Source of the DNA: Vicia villosa
Taxonomy: Eukaryota; Streptophyta; Magnoliopsida; Fabales; Fabaceae
Length of the DNA stretch: 64,000 bases
Direction: 5' to 3'
NCBI RefSeq assembly: GCF_029867415.1
Contig: NC_081186.1
Span: 106,016,455 to 106,080,454 of the forward strand
The notes beneath the pieces were generated by a model. The model searched no databases, had not been told where the DNA came from, and saw only the letters and a program-made list of their open reading frames with translations. Both the position numbers and the translations under genes were made by a program. This document shows positions 11,563 through 23,123 of this stretch, piece after piece (within the stretch, counting starts at the first letter, position 1; every line of letters starts with the position of its first letter).

Positions 11563-12037
11563 TTATTCTTCACGAAAACTTTTGCTTCTCAATTGTATTT
11601 TTTTTTAATTATCAATTCTCAATTGTATATGTTAAATAAATGTTTGTCATATTTGATATTTTCATTATGTTTAAACTATTTTATATTGAGTAATGTATCA
11701 TTATATTTAATAATAAATAATAAAATCTTATTATTCAATTAATATTCTTTTATATTTATTATTATATGTTAAAAAGTCATTTTAGTTTATTTCAAAATAA
11801 TTAAAGAGTATAATTTCATTAATAGTTATATGTTAAAATGATTAAAAATATAATAAATAATACATGGATTTTAAATAATAATAAACTTGAATAAAATTAA
11901 AATGTGTTTTTAAAATAATATATAGAAATAAACTGACATTAATTTAAATATAATCCATAGTTTATATTTGAATAAATAAACTATAGTATATATTTAAAAA
12001 TAAACTGAAATTAATTTTTATAAATAATAATAAATTG

Positions 12038-12069
<32 letters not shown>

Positions 12070-12526
12070 TGAAATTAATTTTTAATATATAATAATAAAC
12101 TGAAATTAATTTGTAATATATAGTATATATTTGAATAAACTGAAATAAAAATATTTGAATAAACTGAAATTAATTTTTAATATATAATAATAAACTGAAA
12201 TTATTTAGATTCTACTATTCATTTTACTATATTTAAAAAATAAAAAAATATTAATTTATTAACATTTTAATATATATTTGTTATTAACATGTCAAAACAA
12301 TAAAATCATTGACTAATATAACATACTGAAAATAAAAGCAATCTAAAATTATTTAGATTCTACTATCCATTTTACTATATTTATACAATAAAATGAAATA
12401 AACAATAAAACAATATTATTTTATTAACAATTTAACATATATTTATTATTAATATATCAAATAAAATAACAATTAATCAATATAACATATACAACCGAGA
12501 AGTAAAAGATTGCATAAAAAAAACAA

Positions 12527-12593
12527 GGTGGTCTAGGTGGTAGCACCCATTGCTTGGTGCATTGAGGTCATGGGTTTAACACCCATTGGCCAC
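12527..12593 (+). other. tRNA-like sequence in right foldback arm
   Basis: This is the mirror copy of the left-arm module, 67 nt on the plus strand. It begins GGTGGTC and ends TTGGCCAC, with B-box GGGTTTAACACCC. Differences between the two copies are scattered, and the acceptor-like ends and B-box region are the best kept parts. Confidence 0.6.
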
Positions 12594-12929
12594 AAAATTT
12601 TAGAGTTTTTCATAAAAGCACTTTTACAAAAAACAAATGGGATAAAAGCATTTTTAGAGTAATTGGGAGAAAAGCATTTTTAAAAAAAAAAAAGAAATTC
12701 CACGTGGAAATTAAAAAAAAAAATTAAAAATTTAAAAAATGCCACGTATGCAGCAAATACACAGTCAGCATGCCACGTAGGCAAGATTCTAAAAATCTTG
12801 GCCAAAAAAATGGAACAGGGGCTTTAATGATGGAATCTTTTTTTTTAAGGTCTATCTTAAAAAAAAAATTTAAGGGGGTGTAAACCAAAACACGCTTATA
12901 TGGCAAGGAGGCAAAAGTCATTTAACCCT

Positions 12930-14035
12930 TAATTTTATTTCAAAATAAATCAAAACCATTCAAAAAAACTTGCACCATTTTCATGTTATATTATTTTGTT
13001 TATATTATCTTGCTAATTTAACATGCTAATAACCTTAGCATCTTCGAAACCTGCATGCTAGATCCATCTTCGACTACAACATGCACATTTCGACACCAGC
13101 ATGTGAATAACCTTCGACTTCATGCTTAACGCTGTCGAACAGTCGAACTAAGAAGCTACCCTTCGATCATACTAGAGTTCGATCCAATATTTCACAGACC
13201 TTAATCAAATAGTTAGATTTATGCATGCGCTAAAATGATTTAGTAATCAACCCTAGAATCACAATTATGTTAGTAGACTTAATTACGAAAAATAAACCAA
13301 ACTACTAAATTGACAAGCAACAAAACACAAACTTAGGAAAAATCTAGGAGGTAGAAAAACTTCAGTCTCCCTCTTTTTTACTTTGATACCCCTGAAATAT
13401 TGCAAAGTACCACAAATAGTATAAAATACATAAATAAAATGTATACTCACATTACAACTTCTTCCTATCTTTAATAAGATCAAAAAGAGATAAATGGTAA
13501 TGAGCCTAAACGCTAAATAACCACCAAAAGAGAAAATAATCTAGAGAAAACAAAATCAAACATAACTAAGAAGGATATACATCAAATAAGAAGAATATAT
13601 AACATATACCCAAGATATAACACATAACAAATGCAAAAAGTATGTGTAATACGACATGAAATAAAAAAAACTTCAAGTGATTAAGACATACATAAATCAA
13701 AGATTAAATAATGAACGAACAATTCAAAAAGATGTTCAAAATGTACATGAACAAAAGATGCACTTAACAAGGTTTTAAATGCACGGTGAAAAATCATTCA
13801 ACAGCTAAGAAAATATGAACGTAAATCGACATATAAGAAGTAAACACATAGACAAATAGACCAAATTAAAAATATATATAATTAAAGGTTGAAGTTATCA
13901 CACCAGTAGAGTTGATTAGAAGTAACTTGTTACACAAGAAATGTTAGTTTACAATAAACAATATAGCAAAATTAAATGAGATAGAATGTGAATCTATTTA
14001 TAACACGAAGAATCCAAGATTCGCAGTTCCATAGG
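12930..14035 (-). mobile_element. Decayed LTR/3' region of an antisense Copia element
   Basis: There is no gene. The stretch 13030-13200 is studded with TTCGA and CGAA words (cttcgac, cttcgat, gtcgaac), a style seen in legume Copia LTRs. It lies where the 3' LTR of the minus-strand Copia remnant at 14040-14460 would be expected. The remaining sequence is AT-rich and unremarkable. The assignment rests on position and is weak. Confidence 0.35.
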
Positions 14036-14039
14036 AATC

Positions 14040-14460
14040 TTGCAAAAAGCCTCTATGGATAGAAATTTTGTAAAAATATCAGTTAACTGATTTTTCGTAC
14101 CCACATACTCACAAACAACATTTCCTTTTTAAACATGATCTACAAGGAAACAGTTGTGAATATAGAACATGGTTCTTAGTAAGACTTATATTTCCAGTGT
14201 TATCATATATTATTGGAACACAATTGTGGTTTAAATTTTAATACATTAGTCATTGCTTTAGCCATAAGACTTGTGCACAACAGTAATCAGCGGCTACACA
14301 TTTAGTCTCAATGGTAGAAAGAGTAACATTATGCTACTTCTTACTATTCCAAGAAAATAAACAATTCTCAAACAAATGACAAGTACCACTAGTACTCTTC
14401 ATATCCTATTCACACCCATAAAAGTTAGAATCATAGAATCCTACTAAGATACACTCGCTT
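14040..14460 (-). pseudogene. Copia RNase H remnant
   Basis: Read on the minus strand, the order of conserved blocks is that of Copia RNase H. It starts LVGFYDSNFYG, then MKSTSGTCHLF, SWNSKK, TLSTIETKCVAADYCCAQ, LWLKQ, YDNTGNISLTKNHVLYS, and near 14050-14075 a remnant of the final block. Several stops (after CE, in SKK*H, LKQ*) and substitutions show it is dead. It is a different, older lineage from the SIRE-type copy at 3012. Confidence 0.8.
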
Positions 14461-14699
14461 CTTTTGGGAAACCAAAAATTGTGATGCAAGGTGTGGAACC
14501 ACATATTTGCAGGTTATTTTAGATGTGATCAAAGCAAAAAGTAAGACATGGCTATCATGGTTTGGTTTTGATGATGACAACTTGGTTGATGAATATTTAT
14601 GAAGATGCAACCTTTGAAGATGGCCTATGAATATTTAATATAATCATAAAGCATAAAGTCAAGAGAGAATGTCAAGCGGTTAAAAATGCACATGATAGT
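14461..14699 (+). other. LTR-like sequence split by the solo LTR
   Basis: There is no ORF. The sequence around 14555-14600 (tttgatgatgacaacttgg) is typical of the first part of plant Copia LTRs. The interrupted piece continues after the solo LTR at 17246-17345 (gttttgatgatcacctttga). Confidence 0.35.
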
Positions 14700-17245
14700 T
14701 GTAGCAACCTGCCCTAAAAATATAGATTTAGAGTCGCCACCTATTCTACCAGGGAGAATAGAAAACCCTATGCAGTTAAGAGATATGGGTAAGTTATTAT
14801 ATTCAGGTCAAGGGAAGATGTTAGGCACCCTTAACCTTTTCCTAAGGTTTTAAGTTTAAGGCAAAGGTTTGTGGCTAAAGATGTTAAGGTTTAGGGTTTA
14901 TAGCTAAGGAAATGAATAAGTTGAAAGGTGAGATTTTGGGGAAGGGGACTCGCCTTGTTACCAAGTGCCTACGTACCTCCTTATGGAGGATCAGAGTCTA
15001 CGTAGTTCGGGGCAAGGTTGTACGCCTTAGAATTAATATGAGGTTGTTTGAAGGTATTTTGAATTACCTTATCGCAGTTTTGAAATTTGTAGTTTGAAGA
15101 TGGAAATGTGTTTTAATAAGGCATACAACCCTAATTATAATATGTTCTATTAATCGCGATGATTAATAGGTTTAATCACCATAATTAACAGATTTAATAA
15201 AGAATTGCTAATTATTCTAATCGATAGATTCGATTATCACCATTAGCAAATTGAATGTTTTAATTAGATTATTTTAATTAGGAGGAAAATATTTATCGTT
15301 AATTATCATAATCAATAGATTTGATTAAAACAAATAACGAATTTATAAAAATCACTAATCATCGTAACCAATTGAATCGGTTAAAACCCTTAGTTAATAA
15401 ACCTTATTTGAATTTATTACTTAACTAATCAAATAATCGATTATTATTCATCGCGACCGACTAATTTAAACGAGACGAATAATAAATGAAATCCTAATAA
15501 TAAATCATATTATTAATTTAATTTACAAATAAATTATAATGCATAACAAAGAATATTAAGTTTAAATTATTAATTGTGTACATAATATAAAATAACATAA
15601 ATACCTGGTTTTGATTGCATGTGACTGGGTTGAGTGTCCATGGTATGTGCCTCCATCTTGATGCGTTGGATCCAACATATTGGTTTGATCTAATGGTCTT
15701 CGCGTGAGAGTGCATGATGGGCACTCATTGGTCTTGCACAGCTGATCATGAAACCAAGTAATTCCTAAAAAATATTATACATGGCCTGGACTCGAACCCA
15801 GGACATGAGAGTGAATCTTCCACGCGCTGGACAATCCAACTGAGTGTGCCTCATGTTAAAGTATTAACCAACATAAATTATATATTAAAACAAAGGAATA
15901 ATGGAGAGTCAAACACTGATCAGACTGGGCCCACGCGCAACCAATAGCAAGGTGAGAGAAGAACGGAGGACTTTGACTGGCCTATAGTGGAACTGCACGC
16001 GTGGAGTCAATAAGTCAAGGCTGCCACGTGGTCGTCTTCTACCTTCACCCCTGCGGAATCACTTGTGAATCTTCCTATGCGTTTTCCTGCGAATTTTTCC
16101 GCGAGTTCTTTGTCCTCAATGGCTGCACCCTCAACACCTGCGAAATCAGCAACTAACACAAAGGCAAACAACCCAGATCCACTATATGGGCTCTTGCGAA
16201 TTCAATGGAACAATTGGTTTGGCCTGAAACCACTTGGAACTTTGGCAACAAAGCATGAAGAGCTTGAAGCCCTAAACATGATGAATCTTGGTTCTGGCCT
16301 CAAAATGTGCGAACGATGGTTCTAAACAAACCTAAACATTAGTGTGAAATATATACGTGCATCAAAATCGTTTACAGGCCATGAATCGAGAGTTTAAAAA
16401 TCAAGAGTTTAGCCAAACCGGTGCAATTTGAAAGAGAGCGTTCTTGGAGGTCTCGAGCTTCAAGGACGATTGGGATGGACCTCTGGGATCTCCAGGAAGA
16501 AGATTCGATGCTTGGAACTGAGTAAGAACGGTTGTGGAAAGAATTCTCGTGTGCCCTAGTTTTTCTTATATTTTGGAAGCTTGCAACCCTAATATTCGCT
16601 CTCAATTTCGTCCCCCCTTGTGCTGAGTGTGTTGCTGCTCTTATAAGGATTAAATTAGGGTTAGATTATGGGCTTGAATAAAGCATTTCTAGCCTTGGCA
16701 TGTGAGAGACAAAGTTGTAGAGAATCCAATTTTCTTTAGAATAGGCTTTGGTTGGGAAATTTTTGATACTCCATGTGAAAGTTATGGCCAGTCAAAGTTG
16801 GGTTGACTTTCTCCTTAAAACCCCTAATTTAGAAACTTAGGGTTTTGATGATTTTGAAGCTTTTCCTTGATGAATCATGATCGACCTTTGATCAAATGAT
16901 GAATGATACTTCATAATATTGATGTTAACCAAAAATCAGGAGTTTTGACTATACTTTGACCATAGTTGACTTTTAGTCTAACTAGTCGACTGTGGATCAT
17001 CTGAGCATTTGAATGAGCAATCCTTGGAATTGAAGCTTGAATTTTGACATGGAGATACCTTGAACCATAATAAACCATATGAAATCCATTGGATCCCTTG
17101 ATACATCCTTTCTCCTTAGCAAATCCAAAACCCTAATCTTAAGGACCCTTTGATTAGGAGAGTATGCCTTAGATTAACCCTTGAGCCTTGGATCTTTGTA
17201 TGAATTTTGAAGTGAAATGGGATGGGCAAATTTTGGGGTATGACA
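14700..17245 (+). mobile_element. Solo LTR, Ty3/gypsy Ogre-like, with 5 bp TSD
   Basis: The element starts TGTAGCAACC and ends GGGGTATGACA, 2546 bp, with the perfect target duplication ATAGT at 14695-14699 and 17246-17250. No internal coding region is present, so it is a solo LTR left by recombination. The early segment (agagtcgccacctattc, gttaggcacccttaac) and the terminal ggggtatgaca are typical of the very long LTRs of legume Ogre/Tat elements. The 86-codon frame at 16065-16325 and others inside it are chance ORFs. It carries a tRNA-like block at 15783-15850. Confidence 0.85.
15783..15850 (-). other. Degenerate tRNA-like sequence in the solo LTR
   Basis: On the minus strand this 68 nt block has a T-arm-like CTGGGTTCGAGTCCAGG, which contains a perfect polymerase III B-box, and a D-arm-like ACTCAGTTGGAT. 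The ends do not pair as an acceptor stem, so a functional tRNA is unlikely. Confidence 0.5.
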
Positions 17246-17559
17246 ATAGTTTGTTCAACCTCTTCCTTCGGTTCAGGCTGATGAACTACAGGTTTTGATG
17301 ATCACCTTTGATATCCTTTGATGATGAAATTTAACTTGAAGATATAGGTTTGTCTTCTGAATGGGGAATCAAGATTCCTTCTAAACACAAAATGGTGTAT
17401 AGAAAGTATGGAGCCAGTGTTAGTCCCTTTATAGTGATGATCACAAGTGGAAAACTCTCATTGGAAATTCCTCTTAATTTTTTCGAAGTCTCAAAACCAT
17501 TTATAGGACAGTCAGAAATTTTTAAAGACATATTTCCTTCTTTACGACTAACTCTTCAT
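17246..17559. other. Unassigned sequence between solo LTR and Cassandra-like remnant
   Basis: The first ~100 bp continue the LTR-like sequence interrupted at 14699. An open frame from 17350 runs on into the Cassandra-like region and shows no family motif. I do not regard it as a gene. Confidence 0.4.
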
Positions 17560-17820
17560 TGTAGCGTTCCAGACTGCTTTTCGGATTACCGACTAACCCC
17601 AAAAACCAACACGGGTCTTTTCAGCATCTTACCTCACTCACACTTTCCGGGAAACTTCCCAGAAGGTCACTCATCCAAATACTACTCCAACTTAAGCCTT
17701 ATTAACTATGAAGTTATTATTTGTTAGGCTATGAAAAAGAAGATGCATCTTGTTGGCATAGGTAGTACCAATCAATCCTTATAAGTATTCCTTTAACCAT
17801 GCAGTCCGATCCCTACACAG
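17560..17820. mobile_element. Cassandra-like TRIM LTR remnant carrying a 5S rRNA-like segment
   Basis: On the minus strand, 17726-17655 resembles the 3' two thirds of plant 5S rRNA. It has a box-A-like AGTTAATAAGGC (17696-17707) against AGTTAAGCGTGC, then GAGTAGTATTTGGATGAGTGACC against the 5S GAGTAGTACTAGGATGGGTGACC (box C at 17665-17676), then TCTGGGAAG. The flanks (ccgactaaccccaaa, gaagatgcatcttgttgg, gtccgatccctacaca) agree with what I recall of Cassandra LTRs, which are known to carry 5S sequences. Only one LTR is seen and boundaries are approximate. It sits at the truncated end of the LINE endonuclease remnant. Confidence 0.65.
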
Positions 17821-18090
17821 TAGTTGTGAAAGCAACAAATTGATCACCCAAAGAAATGACCACATGACAAAGAAATATCTTTCAAATCCACTAGAGATTC
17901 GGGAAGAGACCTGGTTTGTTATTGTGAGAAAAAATATTGAGCCCAAGCCTGCATAACCAATTATGAGGGAGTGAGTCAGAGCTCGTCCAAGGATGAACAA
18001 CAAAAATAACATTAGGTTTGTGAGTCCTAAGAGAAAATTTTAAAGGGGCATTGGCAAGGCCCCTTATGTTTCAAAAAAGGCTGGTCATTT
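17821..18090 (-). pseudogene. LINE ORF2 endonuclease fragment
   Basis: Read on the minus strand, the frame gives WNIRGLANAPLKIFL, then THKPNVIFVVHPWTSSD and LPHNWLCRLGLNIFSHNN. This fits the start of the apurinic endonuclease domain of plant L1-type LINEs (usual opening WNIRGLxN, then a catalytic ExW block). The catalytic Glu region reads HPW instead of EPW. A stop follows soon after, and the fragment is lost at the Cassandra-like sequence. It lies directly downstream of the ORF1 remnant in the correct order. Confidence 0.65.
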
Positions 18091-18142
18091 CAAAGGCTAG
18101 AAGAGACCAACCTTTGACCTAGTTTCATAAATTTATCTAGGT

Positions 18143-19057
18143 TTAAGCTTTTCCCCCCTTTTTAGCTCTGACCAAAGTGAATCCCATATTGCTTTGGGTA
18201 GCATAATCAGAGTTTAGCAGAAAACCGTACTCATCCTCATCATTTTCCATCATATTAGACCATGAATCTTGAAGGAACTTGTTATTTTGTTGAGATTTTT
18301 CCACATGAGAGTTTCCTATGGAATCATTTTCATCATCAATAAGTTGTACGACATCAACAAATTCATGCCCAAGAGAACTAGCATCAGACTCATCCACAAC
18401 CTCTACAGCTTTAGCTAAAGCTTCAAATTCGTTATAAAGGGCAGATCTCTTAATCACACCATTGGTTTCATGATCCTTACCTACGACAAGCATTTCAGAG
18501 ATTTTTTCATTGGATTTATCAACATAGGCCTTATCGAAATTAGCATTCCTAACTTGTTCAAAAGTCTTGATTTGGGCCTCTTTGTGCTTTTTTACTTTTG
18601 AGTTGGATTGAGTCTCTTGCATATTTCCACCTTATACATTATTACAATGAGTGCAAAAAGGTGGAAAATTCTCATAACCAATAACCACGAAAAAAGCATA
18701 CCCCTGTCTCTCAACTCGGACATTATAGTTGATTGGTGAGGATAGATCTATTTTTGCCAAAACTTCTACAAAATGGCCAAATGACCTAACAAAAATGGGC
18801 TTAATAGCAATTCCATTCGGGCAAATCGGAGTCCCAATGCTAATAGCAATAGCAAAAAGAATATTTGGCCACCAAAATTCATGAGCAAGATCAAATAGTC
18901 TAATCCAAACCCGAGCAATAGAAGAACGTTGCAAAGAAGGAATAAAATCTCTAGTCCAAGGAATAAGCTTTTGGATTGAGATTCTAAGACACATTTGACC
19001 TAACGTGTTTAACGTCTTCGATGGAGGAGAAAGAGAACTTGTAGTACCTTTTTTCAA
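18143..19057 (-). pseudogene. LINE ORF1 (DUF4283/zinc-knuckle gag-like) remnant
   Basis: A minus-strand frame from 19057 encodes RVWIRLFDLAHEFWWPNILFA, GTPICPNG, FGHFVEVLAKIDLS and the zinc-knuckle start YENFPPFCTHC. This is the signature of plant LINE ORF1 proteins. A single TAA at 18632-18634 interrupts it just after the first two cysteines. The same frame then continues from 18622 for 159 codons through a low-complexity acidic region to 18143. Intact ORF1 binds LINE RNA in the ribonucleoprotein. This copy is broken by the stop and lacks the rest of the CCHC knuckle. Confidence 0.8.
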
Positions 19058-20579
19058 GTGAAATGCATATTGCTTAATCGAGTATCACTTTTCCAAGTAC
19101 CTTTCTCCAAGTGAAATTATTTTTATAAATAGTTTGGCCTTAGAAATAATTTCTTGCTAAAATTTCATGTGTTCCTGTGACCTCTCTCAAAATAAACTCG
19201 TATAGTCACAATCCTAACGAACATGGACAAGAAAAAAAAATAGAAGATTTATTTTGTCTTGATGTAGTAAAAGTGAAAATATAATAGATAAGAATCAATT
19301 TTTTTTGCAATTTTGAGGATTATTACGACTTTACTTATTTCAAAATTATATAAAATATTTAGTTTGGCATTATTAACTATTTGGTGATAAGATTTTAAAC
19401 ATGATTGAAGGTTTATTTGATATTGTTTCATAAATAAATACAAAAATTTATCAAATTATTATAAGTATTAACCTAAAAAAAATGTAAGAATATATTTATG
19501 AGATATTTGACAAATTTTAAAAAATAAATGTTGATAAAATATCAAGTGTGCTATCTTGACATCAACTTTACACTCAATTTTGACGATGTATGCATTGTTC
19601 ATCATATTTATATGGTGAACAATAATTATTATTTTTTTATGAACATTACCCGTGAACCGTACGTGCATAGTGACTTTTATTAGTAAATAAACGTTCAGAT
19701 ATGAAAAATAATTTAATAGTAAAATAAAGTTGATTAAAAAAATTAAAATGTTAGTTAATGAAATGATAAATTTGGTTAGTAAACGCCTAAATATTAAAAA
19801 TAATTTTTAATAGTAAAATAAATTTGGTTAATGAAAAATAAAATGTTGGTTAATGAAGTTGGTTAATAAAATAAACGGCCCGATATTAAAATTAATTTCT
19901 AATAGTAAAATAAAGTTGGTTAATAAAATCTAAAAATCTAGTCTATGAATTTATAAAGTTAGTTAATCACACAATTTTATATCGGTATCTTTAATCTAAA
20001 AATAAAATAAAATTAAAAATTTATATATTTTTAAAAAAATTATTTGTTATTATAATATTTCACTGTTCAACATATTAAAGAAAAGTAAAATGTTATACTT
20101 TTTGGTCTCAAAATAACATCTTTGATAAAATATATACTAACTAAAAGATTTGGTGTTAAAATATTCACTAAATCTTATAGCAATGTAAACTCATTTGTTG
20201 TTATAGTCAAATAGTAAGTTATAAAAATTCCACTCCATTGAAAAACAACCATGGTTATACCACTGTGTTTTATTCAACTGACAAAAAAATCATCTCTATT
20301 GGTTATTGTAATTCTAAACTAATTGTTGGTATAGGATTTAAAATAATAAAGGGTTTTTGTGCTATACCCTTGAATCCTTGATCAAACTATGAGTAAATCA
20401 AAATAAAATTATATGAATAATATTGATCTCATTTTTGAAGCACAGAATCAACTACAAAATGTTAAAATGTTGACAATGCAACTGTAAAATATATTATTCT
20501 ATGATATAAATAAAACATTCTAGCTAGATAATTGCACTCCTCGTAGCAATATCTATTATTATTGGATCAAAATTCAAAT

Positions 20580-21026
20580 CTAACAATAACAATGGCAAAA
20601 GTTATGTGGTGCTGGTTCTTTGTAACTAAGAGTTTTGCAAAAGCCTCCTTTTACATCACCGGATTGTTTGCAACGACTGAAACAAGAAGCATCATCATCA
20701 GTACCAGGAACACATGCTCCAATAAAGTTGTCAGTACATGGTTTCAACATCTCAGTAAGTCGATAATTCAATGGCACCCAAGAACCTCTTGTTGTTGAAT
20801 ATTTAGCAGTATCCATTTTGACATTCTCAGCAATAGCTTTCTCCAAACCTGTTCACAAAAATTAAATTTGTTTTACTCGTTTCTCTTCCAAATTAATAAG
20901 ATGTATTCTTAAGAGTCAATAATGATTAGAAAATAATATAAATAAATTCAACTTACCTAAGAATAGGATGATCATGATCACCATGGTGGTGGAAAAGAGT
21001 GGAAGTAGTCCAGTTGCCCTAGCCAT
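20580..21026 (-). CDS. Secreted defensin-like cysteine-rich peptide, copy 1
   Basis: The two-exon gene has exon 1 at 20957-21026 and exon 2 at 20580-20848, with a 108 bp GT-AG intron (20849-20956, donor GTAAGT, acceptor CAG). It encodes 112 residues. The N-terminus MARATGLLPLFSTTMVIMI is a hydrophobic signal peptide, so the product should be secreted. The mature part has eight cysteines in the order C..C..CxxxC..GFC..CxCxC, ending in HCYC, a defensin-like knottin pattern. The late intron after the signal peptide is also typical of plant DEFL genes. Likely roles are antimicrobial or cell-signalling (for example pollen-coat-type binding peptides); the sequence does not decide which. The frame is intact. 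A near-identical copy lies 3.7 kb away. Confidence 0.85.
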
Positions 21027-21069
21027 TTTGAAAATGAATTGTGTTTGAAAATAAGAGTAAGTATGAGCC

Positions 21070-21077
21070 TTTTTATA
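21070..21077 (-). promoter_or_regulatory. TATA box of defensin-like gene 1
   Basis: On the minus strand TATAAAAA, within GGCTATAAAAAGGC, lies 44-51 bp upstream of the ATG at 21026, implying a short leader. It is preserved in the second copy. Confidence 0.75.
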
Positions 21078-21640
21078 GCCAAAAAATCAACTGACATTCT
21101 AGCATTACTTTAATATACTTATATAAAATATGTAAAACTTTTTTTTATTTATATAAAGTACTTTGCTATTATTTAAAATTTAAATTTTTAAAAGTATTTA
21201 TTTTCAATTAATTAAAGAGAAAAAAGGAAATGCACTAACAGTGTAAAGTATTTTTACTCTGTCAACCAATGAGAGACATGCATCAGAATAAATTCCATTT
21301 TTAATTTTAAAAAACTAAAATTACATGACAAATAATGCATTTTGATTGGTTGTATGTGTAAAACTGTTTTAACAAACAATACATTATCTTTAAACTCTTA
21401 ATTAAATTGGATTTATTGATAAAAGATAAATTAACATATAAAATTAAATCCAAATAAATTTTAGCATTGATCATCATTGTTACATTCTAGTTGTTTGATA
21501 TTCTAGTCTAAATTTAAGTGATCATATTTATTTTTTCTATAAAATTTAAGTTTAAATATACTTTTGATTCTTCTATTTTAATTTTTTAATTTATTTTTAC
21601 AAGAATTTAACATTTTAGTTTCTTTGGTTAGGATGTTCGC

Positions 21641-23123
21641 GGTGTAATTTAATTAGGTGCTTTTGACAAAAGATAAATTAACATATAAAATTAAATCAAA
21701 ATGCATTTTAGCATTTATTCTCATTGTTACTTTCTAGCTGTTTGATTGACATGACATTTTATAATGGTTAAATCTAAATGATCACATTCTGTCCAAAAAA
21801 AAAAAAAATTTAAATGATCACATACCACCTTCCCTAAACAAATTTATTTGAGTATATGTTGCCCACTAAACCAGTAACATAATAAAAACATTAATGTGAA
21901 ATTATAATAATTTTTTATTTATGTATTTTTTTACATAGATACTACCGTATATAACTAGTAACAAACCTATGTGTATGTATGCATCGCATTTTTTAGTGAG
22001 ATATGATTTTGAACGTGAATTTGTTTGGACATGAAAATAGAAAGTTGAAAAAAAGAAGAAAAAAAAACTTAAAAATAATAGTAAATTTAAGTTAAAATAG
22101 TAATACATGTTGAAGACAAAATATAAGCAACAATCTTATGAATAATATGATTAAAAATAAAAATTATCGAAACTGATATTAGATAAGTCTATCTTTTATG
22201 TTTTTTTAATAAACTCTTTTAATGAACCTTTAATATAATTTTAAGTATTTATTTAACTTGAACAAGAATTAATCACAAAGCCTCCATTTAGTGCTTATTT
22301 GGGTTGTCCTAGTAGCTGAAATTGTCTCTAAATTCAATTTTTTTTATATTAATAATGTAAGGGATTGGTACATAGCTAGATAGAGCAAAGAAAAATCATT
22401 GGAAGCCTTGTAAGCCAAAGATTCTTGGTAAAATCTCCTTCAATTAGAAGATTTAGAAAAATATGATAAATTCAGTAAGCAAAGAATCCGGATCCAAGTC
22501 ACTCTTTCTTAGAGCTAAAGAAAGCTCATTCTCTAACTAAAATTTCCTTCGCGTAGTGAATGGAGGTCAACATGATTTTTTATTATAGGACTCGTGTACT
22601 TAGAAGGGATTATGCATTTGATGTTACACGAGTATCATGCTGATAAATATTTGAGTTATATTTATTGAGGTTCTTCTTAGAAAATTTCCAAAAGTTTGAG
22701 GAATCGTTTCAGATGTTATTTCCTTTAAATATCTTTTATATGTATTTCTTCATTGGAAATGAGTAGGTAAACTCTATTTTGTTTGTCATAAGATGTAATT
22801 AATCAAAACTCTCAAGAGTTACTCTTGATCATTTTTGTCATATATTTTCGTTATTTGCACATACTAATATTTATTCTTACGTTTAATGTTTGTTATAATT
22901 TGATAAATTTTAACATGATATATGGATTTAAATTGTTATTTAAAACTACTTTTTAATTCTAGATCAAGAAAAATCATCTATTAAACACAAAAATTTAGAA
23001 ATAGATTTAGGTTTACCGGTAATTTATTGCATTGGGTAGTTGACCGAGAGATTTTCAATTAAGCAATACAATTTGTTCAGAATTGAAATCTACTAAAGAG
23101 TGTTATTTGTTGGCAAACAAGAT
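21641..23123. other. Spacer between duplicons, no gene seen
   Basis: This is AT-rich sequence. The first part (21655-21790) partly repeats 21425-21540 (gataaattaacatataaaattaaatc, ttttagcatt), a local decayed duplication. The rest (22300-23100) is unassigned and probably old repeat material. Confidence 0.5.

Larger units (their letters stand above)
11203..12926. mobile_element. Foldback-type DNA element with long inverted arms
   Basis: The left arm (about 11226-11580) and right arm (about 12525-12815) are imperfect reverse complements. Shared blocks include the TTGGCCAAGAT / ATCTTGGCCAA pair, ACGTGG boxes, TTGACTGTGTA / ACACAGTCAGC, TTTCCACGTGGAA in both arms, and a 66-67 bp tRNA-like block in each arm. 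The centre (11600-12520) is very AT-rich with no gene. The left end starts tattttaccgcccct. The right end near 12900-12926 (atatggcaaggaggcaaaag) is a weaker match to the complement of the left end. No transposase is present, so it is a non-autonomous element. No clear target duplication was found. Confidence 0.75.
19124..21640. repeat. Duplicon A carrying defensin-like gene 1
   Basis: It is collinear with 23124-25095. Both start with atagtttgg and tttcttgctaaaatttcatg, share the flank aacatggacaagaa, share the gene, and share the upstream block to about tttggttagg. Duplicon B has a ~240 bp insertion near 23165-23400, and A has extra sequence near 21200-21390. The duplicated segment is about 2 kb with a spacing of roughly 3.7-4 kb. 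A small hAT-end-like remnant (taggatgttcgcggtg) marks the right end at 21632. Confidence 0.85.

Noticed and set aside
11497..12593. Functional tRNA genes
   Set aside because: They are 66-67 nt, without a clear anticodon arm and present in mirrored pairs within transposon arms, so they are called tRNA-like only.
16065..16605. ORFs at 16065-16325 (+) and 16372-16605 (-)
   Set aside because: They lie wholly inside the solo LTR, on both strands and without known domains; chance frames are expected in its less AT-rich part.
17350..17727. 125-codon plus-strand ORF
   Set aside because: Its 3' half is the complement of the 5S-like Cassandra sequence and the 5' half shows no motif.
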